This document shows positions 51,605-59,971 of a stretch of DNA of 64,000 nucleotides, piece by piece; position 1 is the stretch's first letter; each line of letters starts with the position of its first letter. Location: contig NZ_CP011267.1 in NCBI RefSeq assembly GCF_001006045.1, positions 1,178,001 to 1,242,000 on the forward strand. Direction: 5' to 3'. Source of the DNA: Geoglobus ahangari. Its GTDB lineage: Archaea; Halobacteriota; Archaeoglobi; Archaeoglobales; Archaeoglobaceae. Under the pieces are notes generated by a model. The model had not been told where the DNA came from. It did not search any database and worked only from the letters and a program-made list of their open reading frames with translations. Made by a program: the position numbers and the translations under genes.

Positions 51605-52498
51605 ATGGCTGTAACCGAGCACCTGATTTCCAACCTCTTTTACGGAGCTCTCCTCGGGAGCGTGTACGGTGTGGCGACGATGGGTTTGAGCCTGATTTTT
51701 GGCGTTCTCAGGATAGTTAATGTCGGGCATGGTGCGTTCATCATGCTCGGCGCATTTACAGCTTTCTGGATGTTCACCCTTTATTCCATCCCACCTGTCA
51801 TGTCCATCCCAGTCGCGCTCATTTTTGGTCTCGCTCTCGGTTTTATCATCTTTCAGGCAGTCATGCGAAGACTGGTTGACGCTCCCGAGCTCTCCACCCT
51901 CCTCGCCACTTTCGCCATCGGCATCTTCATAGAGGAGGTGGCGAAGTTCGTTTGGGGGCCGGATTATGTCGGCTTCCACTGGGACATCGGCACGCTATAC
52001 CTTGGCCCCATTACGGTGCCGTACACGAAGCTTCTGGCCTTCGTGTTCTCGGTCGCGATAGCCGGACTGCTCTATCTCTGGTTCAGCAGAACCAAGCTCG
52101 GAACGGCGATAAGGGCTGTTGTTGAGGACAGGGATGGAGCCACAGTGTGTGGAATAAACGTCAGCAGGATCTTTGCCTTGAGCTTCTCCATAGGAATAGG
52201 CCTGACCGTGCTCAGCGGAGTCCTCGTTACCCTCTTCGTTCCCGTCGGCATCAACGTTTACATGGGAACGGACTATACATTGAAAGCGTTCGTCATAGCC
52301 GTCCTCGGAGGTCTCGGCTCGCCGTGGGGTGCATTCTTTGCAGGCTTCCTTTTCGGGCTCTTCGAGAACGGCTCGTACACTCTGCTCGGACTAATTCCGG
52401 GAGTCGAGCCCTTTGCCCTCACCAGATTTGTTGCGTTCGTCTTCCTGCTGATAATACTGCTGATCAAGCCCACAGGACTCTTCGGAGGTGAGGAGTGA
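51605..52498 (+). CDS. livH: ABC transporter permease, LivH type
   Basis: A 297-residue permease with about eight membrane helices. It has the LivH signatures GSVYGVATMGLSLIFGVLRIVNVGHGAFIMLGA and the EAA-like GLGSPWGAFFAGFLFG loop. It pairs with LivM to form the membrane pore. A T-rich tract (51578-51594) and GAGGTG separate it from livK. The livM gene starts 1 nt after its stop. Confidence 0.93.
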   Translation: MAVTEHLISNLFYGALLGSVYGVATMGLSLIFGVLRIVNVGHGAFIMLGAFTAFWMFTLYSIPPVMSIPVALIFGLALGFIIFQAVMRRLVDAPELSTLLATFAIGIFIEEVAKFVWGPDYVGFHWDIGTLYLGPITVPYTKLLAFVFSVAIAGLLYLWFSRTKLGTAIRAVVEDRDGATVCGINVSRIFALSFSIGIGLTVLSGVLVTLFVPVGINVYMGTDYTLKAFVIAVLGGLGSPWGAFFAGFLFGLFENGSYTLLGLIPGVEPFALTRFVAFVFLLIILLIKPTGLFGGEE

Positions 52499-52499
52499 C

Positions 52500-53486
52500 A
52501 TGAACATCGCCAGATACAAGCCCCTCCTGCCGATGGCCATCATCTACGCGGTGCTGATAGTCATAGGCCTGACAGTGCCGGGAATGTGGCAGCCCATAGC
52601 CTACTTCATGTTCTACGTCGCCCTCGGACAGGCGTTCAACATATTTCTGGGCCTCACTGGTTACGTGGACTTTGGATACGTTGCCTTCCTCGGACTCGGC
52701 GCATACGGAATGGCACTCGCCATAAAGAACTTCGGACACCTCGGCCTGATAGCCATACCCATCGGTGTCCTCCTCGCTTTGACGATGTCCATCCTGCTCT
52801 CCCTTGCCGTCGGTGCTGTGGCGCTCAGGCTCAGGGGAGCTTACTTCGCCATCGCCACCATAGGTGTGAACGAGGGGTTCAGGTACCTGCTTGAGGGAGT
52901 GAGGCTGTGGGGAGGGACTGAGGGAATCGTGCTCTCTGGCTTTATGAGGAAGGCCTTCGGGAGGGAGATGACGAACTTCCTCTCCACGTTCGTCTCCGAC
53001 GTTCTCGTGTTCATCATCGCTTTCGCTGCGGCGGTCATAACCATCACAATCCTGAACAGGAAGATGGGCTATGCACTTCTCGCTTTAAGAGAGGACGAGG
53101 ACGCTGCGAGGGTTATGGGGATTAACGTTACCAAGTACAAGATAATGGCGTTCATAACAAGCGCTGGGTTTGCGGGGCTGATAGGGGCGATTGCATGGAC
53201 GCTCAAGCTCACGTACGTCTTTCCGGAGGACGTCTTCAACATCCACTACACCGTCGAGGCGATAGTCATCGTGATGCTTGGAGGAGCTGGAACGCTGCTC
53301 GGCCCGATGGTTGGCGGACTGCTCTACGGCATAATGAAGTACTACCTGTCCGTCGTTTTTCCGGGGATTCAGCTGCTCATTCTTGCTCCGCTGCTGATAA
53401 TAACGATCGTCGCGTTTCCGGAGGGTGTGGTTGGCTACGTGAAGAGGAAGGCCCAGAACACAAGGCTTTCCGAGTACCTGAGGTGA
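52500..53486 (+). CDS. livM: ABC transporter permease, LivM type
   Basis: A permease of about 328 residues with eight to ten helices. LGQAFNIFLGLTGYVDFGYVAFLGLGAYG at the front and GGAGTLLGPMVGGLLYG near the end are LivM signatures. ATG at 52500 follows GAGGTGAGGAG in the livH tail, supporting translational coupling; an in-frame upstream start inside livH is less plausible. livG follows 4 nt later. Confidence 0.93.
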   Translation: MNIARYKPLLPMAIIYAVLIVIGLTVPGMWQPIAYFMFYVALGQAFNIFLGLTGYVDFGYVAFLGLGAYGMALAIKNFGHLGLIAIPIGVLLALTMSILLSLAVGAVALRLRGAYFAIATIGVNEGFRYLLEGVRLWGGTEGIVLSGFMRKAFGREMTNFLSTFVSDVLVFIIAFAAAVITITILNRKMGYALLALREDEDAARVMGINVTKYKIMAFITSAGFAGLIGAIAWTLKLTYVFPEDVFNIHYTVEAIVIVMLGGAGTLLGPMVGGLLYGIMKYYLSVVFPGIQLLILAPLLIITIVAFPEGVVGYVKRKAQNTRLSEYLR

Positions 53487-53490
53487 TAGA

Positions 53491-54222
53491 ATGGCGCTCC
53501 TGAAGCTTGAGGGTGTTACGAAAAGGTTCGGCGGGCTTGTTGCCGTGGATCACGTTGACCTCGAGGTTCACGAGGGTGAGGCAATAGGCATAGTCGGGCC
53601 TAACGGAAGCGGAAAAACAACTCTCTACAACCTCATAAGCGGCGTTTACATTCCGGACGAGGGGAGGATAATCTTCGATGGAAAGGATATAACCACACTT
53701 CCAGCCCACGCGAGAACCCCTCTCGGTCTCGCGAGGACGTTCCAGATCCCTCGCCCATTCGGCTCAGCGACGGTCAGGGAGAACGTGGCCATAGGCGCAA
53801 TGTTCGGGAGAGCCAAGCTTGACGTCGAATCCGCGCTGAGGGAGGCTGACGAGTACCTGAAGATGGTCGGCATTTACGAGCTCAGGGATAAGGAGGCGAA
53901 GCTCCTCACACCTCTCGAGAAGAGGCTCATGGAGCTTGCGAGGGCTCTTGCGATGAAGCCGAAGATGCTGCTGCTTGACGAGGTCATGGCGGGGATGAAC
54001 CCATCCGACGTTGACAGGATAATAGAGCTGCTGAAGAAGGTGAGGAGGGAGGAGAACATCGCCGTGGTTTCGATGGTCGAGCACCTCATGCACGCGATAA
54101 CGAAGTTCGCTGAGAGGGTTATAGTGATGCATCAGGGGAAGAAGCTCATTGAGGGTGAGACGATGCAGGTTCTGAACGATCCCAAGGTTATTGAGGTTTA
54201 CCTCGGCAAGAAGGTGGTCTGA
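53491..54222 (+). CDS. livG: ABC transporter ATPase, LivG type
   Basis: A 243-residue ATPase with Walker A GPNGSGKTTLYNLISG, a characteristic LivG loop LGLARTFQIPRPFG and Walker B LLLDEVMAGMNP. The usual LSGG signature is replaced by LLTPLEKRLMELARAL, a variation seen in LivG subunits. It drives transport with LivF. The stop directly abuts the livF ATG. Confidence 0.93.
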   Translation: MALLKLEGVTKRFGGLVAVDHVDLEVHEGEAIGIVGPNGSGKTTLYNLISGVYIPDEGRIIFDGKDITTLPAHARTPLGLARTFQIPRPFGSATVRENVAIGAMFGRAKLDVESALREADEYLKMVGIYELRDKEAKLLTPLEKRLMELARALAMKPKMLLLDEVMAGMNPSDVDRIIELLKKVRREENIAVVSMVEHLMHAITKFAERVIVMHQGKKLIEGETMQVLNDPKVIEVYLGKKVV

Positions 54223-54927
54223 ATGCTGTTCGTTAAGGATCTCGAAGCTGGCTATGGGGAGATGCAGGTTCTCTGGGGCGTGAATCTGGAGGTCAGGAAG
54301 GGCACGATAACCACCATCCTCGGCCCGAACGGGGCTGGCAAGACAACAACCTTGCGGGCAATATTCGGCCTCAACAGGCCCTGGAAGGGTGTTGTGGAGT
54401 TCGATGGCAAGGACGTCACGTACATGCCGCCGCACAGGAAGGTTGAGGAAGGGATGACGATGGTTCTCGAGGGCAGGCATCTCTTCCCCTCAATGACAGT
54501 TGAGGAGAACCTGATGCTTGGGGCATACACGAAGCATGCTGAGGAGAGGCTTGAAGACTCTCTCGAGCTCGTCTACACTCTATTCCCGAGACTCAAGGAG
54601 AGGAAAAAGCAGAAGGCTGGAACCATGAGCGGTGGAGAGCAGCAGATGCTGGCCATCGCGAGAGCGCTCATGACCGCGCCCAAACTCATACTCATGGACG
54701 AGCCAAGCCAGGGACTGGCGCCAAAGCTCGTGGCCGAGGTGTTCGAGACGATATCGAGGCTGAAGGACGAGGGGCTCACGATACTGCTTGTCGAGCAGAA
54801 CGTGTTCGCATCTCTCGAGATCTCAGACTACGCCTACGTCCTTGGAGAGGGAATGGTGGTTGCCGAAGGAACGGTGGACGAGATAAAGGAGTCGGAAGCT
54901 GTGAAGAGGGCCTACGTGGGGGTGTAG
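54223..54927 (+). CDS. livF: ABC transporter ATPase, LivF type
   Basis: A 234-residue ATPase with Walker A GPNGAGKTTTLRAIFGL, signature MSGGEQQMLAIARAL and Walker B LILMDEPSQGLAP. It matches LivF and pairs with LivG in the complete LivKHMGF set. uspA starts 2 nt after its stop. Confidence 0.94.
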   Translation: MLFVKDLEAGYGEMQVLWGVNLEVRKGTITTILGPNGAGKTTTLRAIFGLNRPWKGVVEFDGKDVTYMPPHRKVEEGMTMVLEGRHLFPSMTVEENLMLGAYTKHAEERLEDSLELVYTLFPRLKERKKQKAGTMSGGEQQMLAIARALMTAPKLILMDEPSQGLAPKLVAEVFETISRLKDEGLTILLVEQNVFASLEISDYAYVLGEGMVVAEGTVDEIKESEAVKRAYVGV

Positions 54928-54929
54928 GC

Positions 54930-55319
54930 ATGATAGTGGCCGCAATTGACAGGAGAGAGAGGCTGGAGAAGATCGTCACGTTTGCAGCTGAGGAGGCGAA
55001 GATGAGGGGAGTGAAGCTCCACATAATTCACTCAATGCATGGTGGCTCGAGAACGAGCAGGGAGGAGGTTGAGCAGGCCGAGGATATGCTTGGCGAGGCC
55101 GAGAGGCTTGCAGAGAAGATCGGTGCTGAGGTTGAGACCCACCTGCTTATGAGGGGAAACGACCCTGCAAAGGACATCCTCCTCTTCTGCGATGAGGTCA
55201 AGGCAGAGCTTCTCGTCATAGGAGTCAGGAAGAGAAGTCCCGCGGGCAAGCTCCTCTTCGGAAGCACGGCTCAGCAGGTCATTCTTGAGGCTGAGATTCC
55301 TGTGGTCTGCATAAAGTGA
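54930..55319 (+). CDS. Universal stress protein (UspA family)
   Basis: A 129-residue single-domain UspA protein. The ATP-binding glycine-rich segment GVRKRSPAGKLLFGSTAQQVI follows the G-x2-G-x9-G-S/T pattern, so nucleotide binding is expected. Usp proteins next to transporters often modulate transport or stress response; the target here is unknown. It sits inside the operon between livF and the CoA transferase. Confidence 0.92.
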   Translation: MIVAAIDRRERLEKIVTFAAEEAKMRGVKLHIIHSMHGGSRTSREEVEQAEDMLGEAERLAEKIGAEVETHLLMRGNDPAKDILLFCDEVKAELLVIGVRKRSPAGKLLFGSTAQQVILEAEIPVVCIK

Positions 55320-55328
55320 GGTGGTGGT

Positions 55329-56519
55329 ATGGGGGAGAAACCGCTTGAAGGCATAACTGTAATCGAACTCGGTCAGGCTGTGGCCGGGCCGTATGTTGGC
55401 ACTCTGCTGGCGGATCTTGGGGCAGAGGTGATACACATAGAGAGGCCCGGCGTGGGAGATCTGGCCAGACACTGGATTCCGATACGCGGAGATCTGAGCT
55501 TTTACTTCGCGGTTGCGAACAGAAACAAGAAGTCAATGACCCTCGACCTGAAGAAGGATGAGGGGAGGGAGATCTTCTTCAAGCTCGCGAGGAATGCTGA
55601 CGTCATAATCGAGAACTTCGTGCCGGGGGTCGTGAAGAAGCTCGGCGTTGATTACGAGAGCGTGAAGAAGGTGAAGCCGGACATAATCTACTGCCACATT
55701 TCTGGATTTGGACAGACAGGGCCGTACAGGGACAGACCGGCCTTCGATCAGGTGATGCAGGGTGAGACGGGGATAATAAGCTACACCGGCACGAAGGAGC
55801 ACCCTTCGAAGGTGAACGTGCCGATAACCGACTTGCTCGCTGCGCTGTATGGGGTTTACGCGGTGATGGTGGCGCTGTTCAACAGGGAGAGGACTGGCAG
55901 GGGAATGGAGATCGACGTCTCGCTCTTTGACTGTGCGGTGACACTGATGATGAACCTGATGAACATGGTTCTGATCGAGGGAATGAAGGACGAGGATCTG
56001 AGGATGGGGTCGAAGTACTTCCTCGCAACGCCTTACGAGCCGTATCCTGCCGGAGACGGGAAGCTGGTGAACATCGTCGTGGCCACTGAGTGGCACTGGA
56101 AGGCCTTCTGCAAGGCGGTTGGGTTGGAGCACATAATGGACGACCCCCGCTTCGCGACGAATCAGGACAGGCTGAAGCACAGAGAGGAGCTGGAGAAGAT
56201 AATAGTGGAGAAGCTGAAGGAGAAGAGCAGGGACGAGTGGATAGAGATCCTGCTTGAGGCTGGAGTGCCGTGCGGAGCGGTGAACACGATCGAGGAGGTT
56301 GTGAACCACCCGCAGACGAAGGCCAGGAACGTGATAGTGGACGTCGATTACCCGGGGCTGGGCAAGATAAAGCTTTTCAACAACCCTGTGAAGTTCTCCG
56401 ACTTCGAGGTTGAGGTCAACAGACCGCCGAAGCTTGGGGAGCACACGGAGGAGATTCTGGAGAGGATCGGTTACGGGAAGAGCGAGATAGAGCGCCTGAG
56501 GTCTGAGGGCGTAATCTAA
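55329..56519 (+). CDS. Class III CoA transferase (CaiB/BaiF family)
   Basis: A 396-residue enzyme with the family start ITVIELGQAVAGPYVGTLLADLGAEVIHIERPG and the catalytic Asp in VNVPITDLLAALYG. Class III enzymes move CoA between a CoA thioester and a free acid through an aspartyl-CoA anhydride. Members include formyl-CoA, carnitine and succinyl-CoA:glutarate transferases. In this island a dicarboxylate acceptor such as glutarate is an attractive guess. It is separated from uspA and from the regulator gene by less than 10 nt. Confidence 0.93.
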   Translation: MGEKPLEGITVIELGQAVAGPYVGTLLADLGAEVIHIERPGVGDLARHWIPIRGDLSFYFAVANRNKKSMTLDLKKDEGREIFFKLARNADVIIENFVPGVVKKLGVDYESVKKVKPDIIYCHISGFGQTGPYRDRPAFDQVMQGETGIISYTGTKEHPSKVNVPITDLLAALYGVYAVMVALFNRERTGRGMEIDVSLFDCAVTLMMNLMNMVLIEGMKDEDLRMGSKYFLATPYEPYPAGDGKLVNIVVATEWHWKAFCKAVGLEHIMDDPRFATNQDRLKHREELEKIIVEKLKEKSRDEWIEILLEAGVPCGAVNTIEEVVNHPQTKARNVIVDVDYPGLGKIKLFNNPVKFSDFEVEVNRPPKLGEHTEEILERIGYGKSEIERLRSEGVI

Positions 56520-56527
56520 CCTTTTTT

Positions 56528-57496
56528 ATGAGGCTCGACAGAACCCTTGTTGAGATTCTCGAAGCCCTCGCCAGCGGGGGTGTCAGAAGCTCCTACTCCA
56601 TTTCCTCTCACCTCAGGCAGAGGGGCATAGCGATAGACCCGAGGACCGTGAGGTACCACCTCAAGAAGCTCGAGAAGATGGGCTACGTTAGGAGGGTCAA
56701 GAGGGGGGCGAGTTTAACGGAGAGCGGTGCCGAGCTTCTGAGGAGGATAAACGTTTTCGAGAGGCTCGGCGAGTTCACGGACGTGATCGAGTTCAACGCC
56801 TACCACTGCACGTTCGACATTCTTAGAATGTCGGGCACAGTTCCGACTGACGTTGCGGTGATTGACAAGAGCGACTTCGAGAGGGCTGGGGAGATAATCC
56901 TCGAGACCTCCGGAGCGGAGTTCCTAATCTCCAACCTCATCAGCGTTGCGGACGAGGGCGAGGTGATGGACAGCTATGTGATTGAGGAGGGGAAGGTGGC
57001 CATAGCCGTGATCTCCAACACAATCTTCGACGTGATCCTTAGAAGGGCGGGAATCAACCTCCTGCCCGAATATGCAGGGCTGCTCTACTGGAAGAACTCT
57101 CCCGTGGGGATAAGAGACGTGATAAGCTACTCGGGAACGACTCTCAGCCCTGGGTGGCTCTTCCTGAAGTCCGGGCTCACGAGCGTGTGGGGGGCTGTGA
57201 GGTCTGGAGAAGGTTACCTGATCACGGCCATCAGGAGCCTTAGCAAGCACGCCGTTGAGATTGCTGAAAAGGAGATTGAGAGGGCAGAGTCGAGGGGGTT
57301 TGGTGGGGTCGTCTATCTGGAGGGCTTTTCTCAGAACAGCCTGAACATCCCTCCCGGGGTCAGGGCGAGGCTCGTTGTGGCTGCAGGGCTGAACTACCTC
57401 GCACCCCTCATAGAGAACGGCATCAGGGCTGAGCTGAGGGTTAACGAGATCTTCCTCGACTACAGGGAGTTCTCGAGTCCTGAGAGGGACCTCTGA
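56528..57496 (+). CDS. NrpR-like (DUF128) transcription regulator
   Basis: A 322-residue protein. Residues 1-70 form a winged helix (RTLVEILEALASGGVRSSYS...). Residues ~75-315 match the DUF128 domain, the effector domain of NrpR that senses 2-oxoglutarate in methanogens. Here only one effector domain is present. It follows the CoA transferase by 8 nt, so it is probably the operon's own regulator; a C5 dicarboxylate effector would be consistent but is inference. Confidence 0.8.
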   Translation: MRLDRTLVEILEALASGGVRSSYSISSHLRQRGIAIDPRTVRYHLKKLEKMGYVRRVKRGASLTESGAELLRRINVFERLGEFTDVIEFNAYHCTFDILRMSGTVPTDVAVIDKSDFERAGEIILETSGAEFLISNLISVADEGEVMDSYVIEEGKVAIAVISNTIFDVILRRAGINLLPEYAGLLYWKNSPVGIRDVISYSGTTLSPGWLFLKSGLTSVWGAVRSGEGYLITAIRSLSKHAVEIAEKEIERAESRGFGGVVYLEGFSQNSLNIPPGVRARLVVAAGLNYLAPLIENGIRAELRVNEIFLDYREFSSPERDL

Positions 57497-58207
57497 TCAC
57501 TCTATCTCCTTGAACACAACCTTCATGCCGTTCAGCAGAATCTTTCTCGTGTTCTCATCCAGATCCCTGATCAGCTCCTCAAGCTCCTGAATCTCTCCAA
57601 AGTCTCCGGTTTCTGCGAGTCTTATCGCTGCGAGGGGGTTCTTTGTCCTGCTGAGGTACTCGTAGACCTGATTCACGATGTTGGAGTTCAAGCCCATGCT
57701 GTCCATCAGCCACCTCAGCCACGCGACCCTTGCCTCCTTGGATGCTATGTCTACGATCCTCTCCTCAACCTCCAGCAGAACCTTTCCGAGGATGAAGTAG
57801 AGCTCGAGGATCTCCTCCTTCTCCCACTTTGTTATGTGCCTCATCAGAACCTCGTCAATCTTCTTCTGAATGTCCTTCATCCTGTAGACGATGTACATCA
57901 GGTCCTCTATCCCCTTGCTGAACTTGTACTCCTCGTCCCTCCTTATCTCGAAGATCCACACCCTTCTCAGCGTTTCGTTGATGGTCTTCATGTCGAGCTG
58001 GAGGAACTCCTTCCTCGTTCTGAACATCTCCTCGATCTCGAGCCTGTTTGGTAGGACGACGTCGTTTATTATGCTCGATATCTCGACAAGCCTCGTGAAG
58101 AGTATGTAGAAAACGGGGTTGAATATGTTCCCGGTCTTCTTCAGCTTCACAGCTCTCCTGACGAACTCCTCGTCGAAGATGTCTCTGATCTCCTCCTCAA
58201 ACCCCAT
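57497..58207 (-). CDS. Hypothetical helical protein
   Basis: A 236-residue soluble, mostly helical protein that I do not recognise. Two hydrophobic helix-rich blocks (about 20-60 and 150-200) have heptad-like patterns (WEKEEILELYFILGKVLLEVEERI), and Cys is absent. It is separated from the DUF128 gene stop by zero nt (convergent) and overlaps the iron-sulfur flavoprotein stop by 11 nt, so it is coupled to that gene. A partner role for the flavoprotein is suggested only by the overlap. Confidence 0.6.
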   Translation of the reverse strand: MGFEEEIRDIFDEEFVRRAVKLKKTGNIFNPVFYILFTRLVEISSIINDVVLPNRLEIEEMFRTRKEFLQLDMKTINETLRRVWIFEIRRDEEYKFSKGIEDLMYIVYRMKDIQKKIDEVLMRHITKWEKEEILELYFILGKVLLEVEERIVDIASKEARVAWLRWLMDSMGLNSNIVNQVYEYLSRTKNPLAAIRLAETGDFGEIQELEELIRDLDENTRKILLNGMKVVFKEIE

Positions 58208-58964
58208 AGTGACCCCTTAGTGCCTTCAATTCGTCCTTCTGCTCTAAAAACATTTCCTTCATCTTCCTGAGCACGTCGTAGTGCTCTACCATCCACTCGT
58301 AGCTCAGCGTCTTTCCAGCCTCGACCACCTCGAGGCTCAAGCTCAGCTTGGAATGGCAGATCGGACATTCAAGCAGCTCGCCTGAGGGCTTGAACACCTC
58401 CGAGAAGCAGACAGGGCACTGACCGTCAAACCTTATCTCCTTCCCGCTTTTTATCGCATCAACGAGCATGTCCAGCTTCCTCACGTTCTCGTCCTTCAGC
58501 ACCTCTCCCGGCAGGGCAGCGTGTATGGGCACGACCGCAAGTGGTGAGATGCCGAGAACTCTCAGGAGGGTGTTGTAGGTGTTGGAAGCCCATCCCCTGA
58601 GCTCTTCGAATCCGTAGAAGTAGACAACCGCTCCCTTCTTGTTTTTGAACTCCTCAAAGTACTGCAGAGCCATGAACATCCTGTCGAGGAGCATCTTCAT
58701 CTTTCCCGTCAAGTCGAGCCAGTAAACGGGCGAGGAGATCAGGACGAAGTCAGCCTCCCTTATTTTCTGGAGTATCTCGTTGACGTCATCCTCAATCGAG
58801 CATTCCTGGCCAAACAGGCACGCATAGCAGGCCTTGCACGGCTGGATGTCCTTCTCTACGACATTCAGAATCTCAAGCTCTGCGTTCAGCTTCTTCGCGA
58901 TGTAGCTTGCCGCGATTAGGCTGTTTCCCTTCCTCTTGGTGCCGGTTATCGCGAGAATCTTCAT
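58197..58964 (-). CDS. Iron-sulfur flavoprotein with C-terminal zinc ribbon
   Basis: A protein of about 255 residues of the flavodoxin-fold NADPH-dependent FMN reductase/Isf group. The FMN loop TGTKRKGNS is near the start. A compact Cys motif CKACYACLFGQEC is the site of the 4Fe-4S cluster in archaeal Isf proteins. SSPVYWLDLTGKMKMLLDRM is the second flavin segment. An added C-terminal segment has CPVC...CPICH zinc-ribbon pairs. Isf proteins shuttle electrons or detoxify O2/H2O2. ATG 58964 is preferred to 58970. Confidence 0.88.
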   Translation of the reverse strand: MKILAITGTKRKGNSLIAASYIAKKLNAELEILNVVEKDIQPCKACYACLFGQECSIEDDVNEILQKIREADFVLISSPVYWLDLTGKMKMLLDRMFMALQYFEEFKNKKGAVVYFYGFEELRGWASNTYNTLLRVLGISPLAVVPIHAALPGEVLKDENVRKLDMLVDAIKSGKEIRFDGQCPVCFSEVFKPSGELLECPICHSKLSLSLEVVEAGKTLSYEWMVEHYDVLRKMKEMFLEQKDELKALRGHYGV

Positions 58965-58999
58965 GGACAATGCTGAGGATTAAAAAAATAAAACCCTTT

Positions 59000-59245
59000 C
59001 TATTCCTCGTAGTAGTCGTCAAACTCGTCGTAATCAAGATCATCCTCAAAATCGTCTTCCCTCTCCTCCGAAAAGTCCTTCTCCAGATCCTCTGGGTCAA
59101 ACTCCTCGTTTGTGTCGAGAAGTATGAACCTCCCGTCCTCGTAAATCAGCACAGCCCCGCAGAAGTCACACTGTATCTCCACGCCCTCGTAGAGGTCTCT
59201 GATCTCCACATCCTCTCCGCATGACGGACAGACGATGATCTTCAT
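59000..59245 (-). CDS. Small zinc-ribbon protein with acidic tail
   Basis: An 81-residue protein. CPSCG...CDFCG form a zinc ribbon within the first 30 residues; the second half is almost all Glu/Asp/Tyr (EREDDFEDDLDYDEFDDYYEE). The ribbon resembles LysW-type carrier proteins, but the diagnostic EDWGE end is missing. A TATA-like AGGTTTAAATTTTAG (minus strand, about 59262-59277) and GGGGGG lie upstream. The acidic tail suggests interaction with basic partners or nucleic-acid proteins (inference). Confidence 0.72.
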   Translation of the reverse strand: MKIIVCPSCGEDVEIRDLYEGVEIQCDFCGAVLIYEDGRFILLDTNEEFDPEDLEKDFSEEREDDFEDDLDYDEFDDYYEE

Positions 59246-59277
59246 TACAACCCCCCAGATGGGCTAAAATTTAAACC

Positions 59278-59470
59278 TTTCGCTGAATTTTGGGACTGTG
59301 AGAACTCTGGAAAACCGACACTTTGCTTTCATTTCCACATCTTTTCCTTTATCCAGCATTGGTCACTTTGTGAGTGCATATGCCTTTTCCAGACTATGGA
59401 ACAATCATTTATAGGCAGTTCTGAGAAGTTTCACCTTAGTTATTTGTGATGTTTCAATATAGGAAGAAAA
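59278..59470 (+). other. Intergenic region before the membrane-anchored wHTH gene
   Basis: About 190 nt of mixed sequence. TCATTTATAG (about 59405-59414) could be a TATA box. No open frame with typical codon use and no RNA fold was recognised. Confidence 0.35.
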
Positions 59471-59490
59471 AATTTGGGGGTGGGAGAATT

Positions 59491-59886
59491 ATGAAAATCG
59501 AAATAACGAGAGAGTGTGCACTCGTTGCAATTGCCGCATACGTTGCGGGACTGATGATAGGGGACTTCGTAGAGGGGACTCTTGCTCTTTTGCTCATCGT
59601 TTTGATATTGTGGGCTGTGAAAGATTTTGTCGGGAGGCTATCGAACAATTCGGGGAAAAATTGTGGCAACGGTGATTCAGCACTTCAAAACTCGTCAGAC
59701 GAGATATCAATCCCGCTGAGGTCGTTAAAGGATAACGAGAGACGAGTAGTTGAGTGCCTTCACGAGTTTGGGGAGATGACTCAGGTGGAGCTATCTGCAA
59801 GGACAGGTATTCCCAAATCTACTTTGTCAAGGATATTGCGAAGTCTTGAGGAGGGGGGATTGTTGAGAGATACAGCAACGGAATGA
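59491..59886 (+). CDS. Membrane-anchored winged-helix protein
   Basis: A protein of about 131 residues. One or two membrane helices (about residues 9-26 and 30-45) lead through a polar linker to a C-terminal winged helix (LKDNERRVVECLHEFGEMTQVELSARTGIPKSTLSRILRSLEEGG). The fold is MarR/TrmB-like. ATG 59491 has GGGGGTGGGAG upstream; an alternate GTG/ATG at 59446/59449 would add a basic leader. Related archaeal proteins tie a DNA-binding domain to the membrane; target genes are unknown. It stands alone with A/T-rich flanks. Confidence 0.72.
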   Translation: MKIEITRECALVAIAAYVAGLMIGDFVEGTLALLLIVLILWAVKDFVGRLSNNSGKNCGNGDSALQNSSDEISIPLRSLKDNERRVVECLHEFGEMTQVELSARTGIPKSTLSRILRSLEEGGLLRDTATE

Positions 59887-59971
59887 GCAAAACTGTCAGG
59901 CTCAGGAAAACGTACAAACGAAGACAATAAAGCTCATTTGGGAGCAGATTAGCTCATAAAAATTTTGAAAA

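Noticed and set aside
55533..56444. Antisense open frame opposite the CoA transferase
   Set aside because: Rich in His/Leu/Arg/Val as expected for a shadow frame; no ribosome-binding site.
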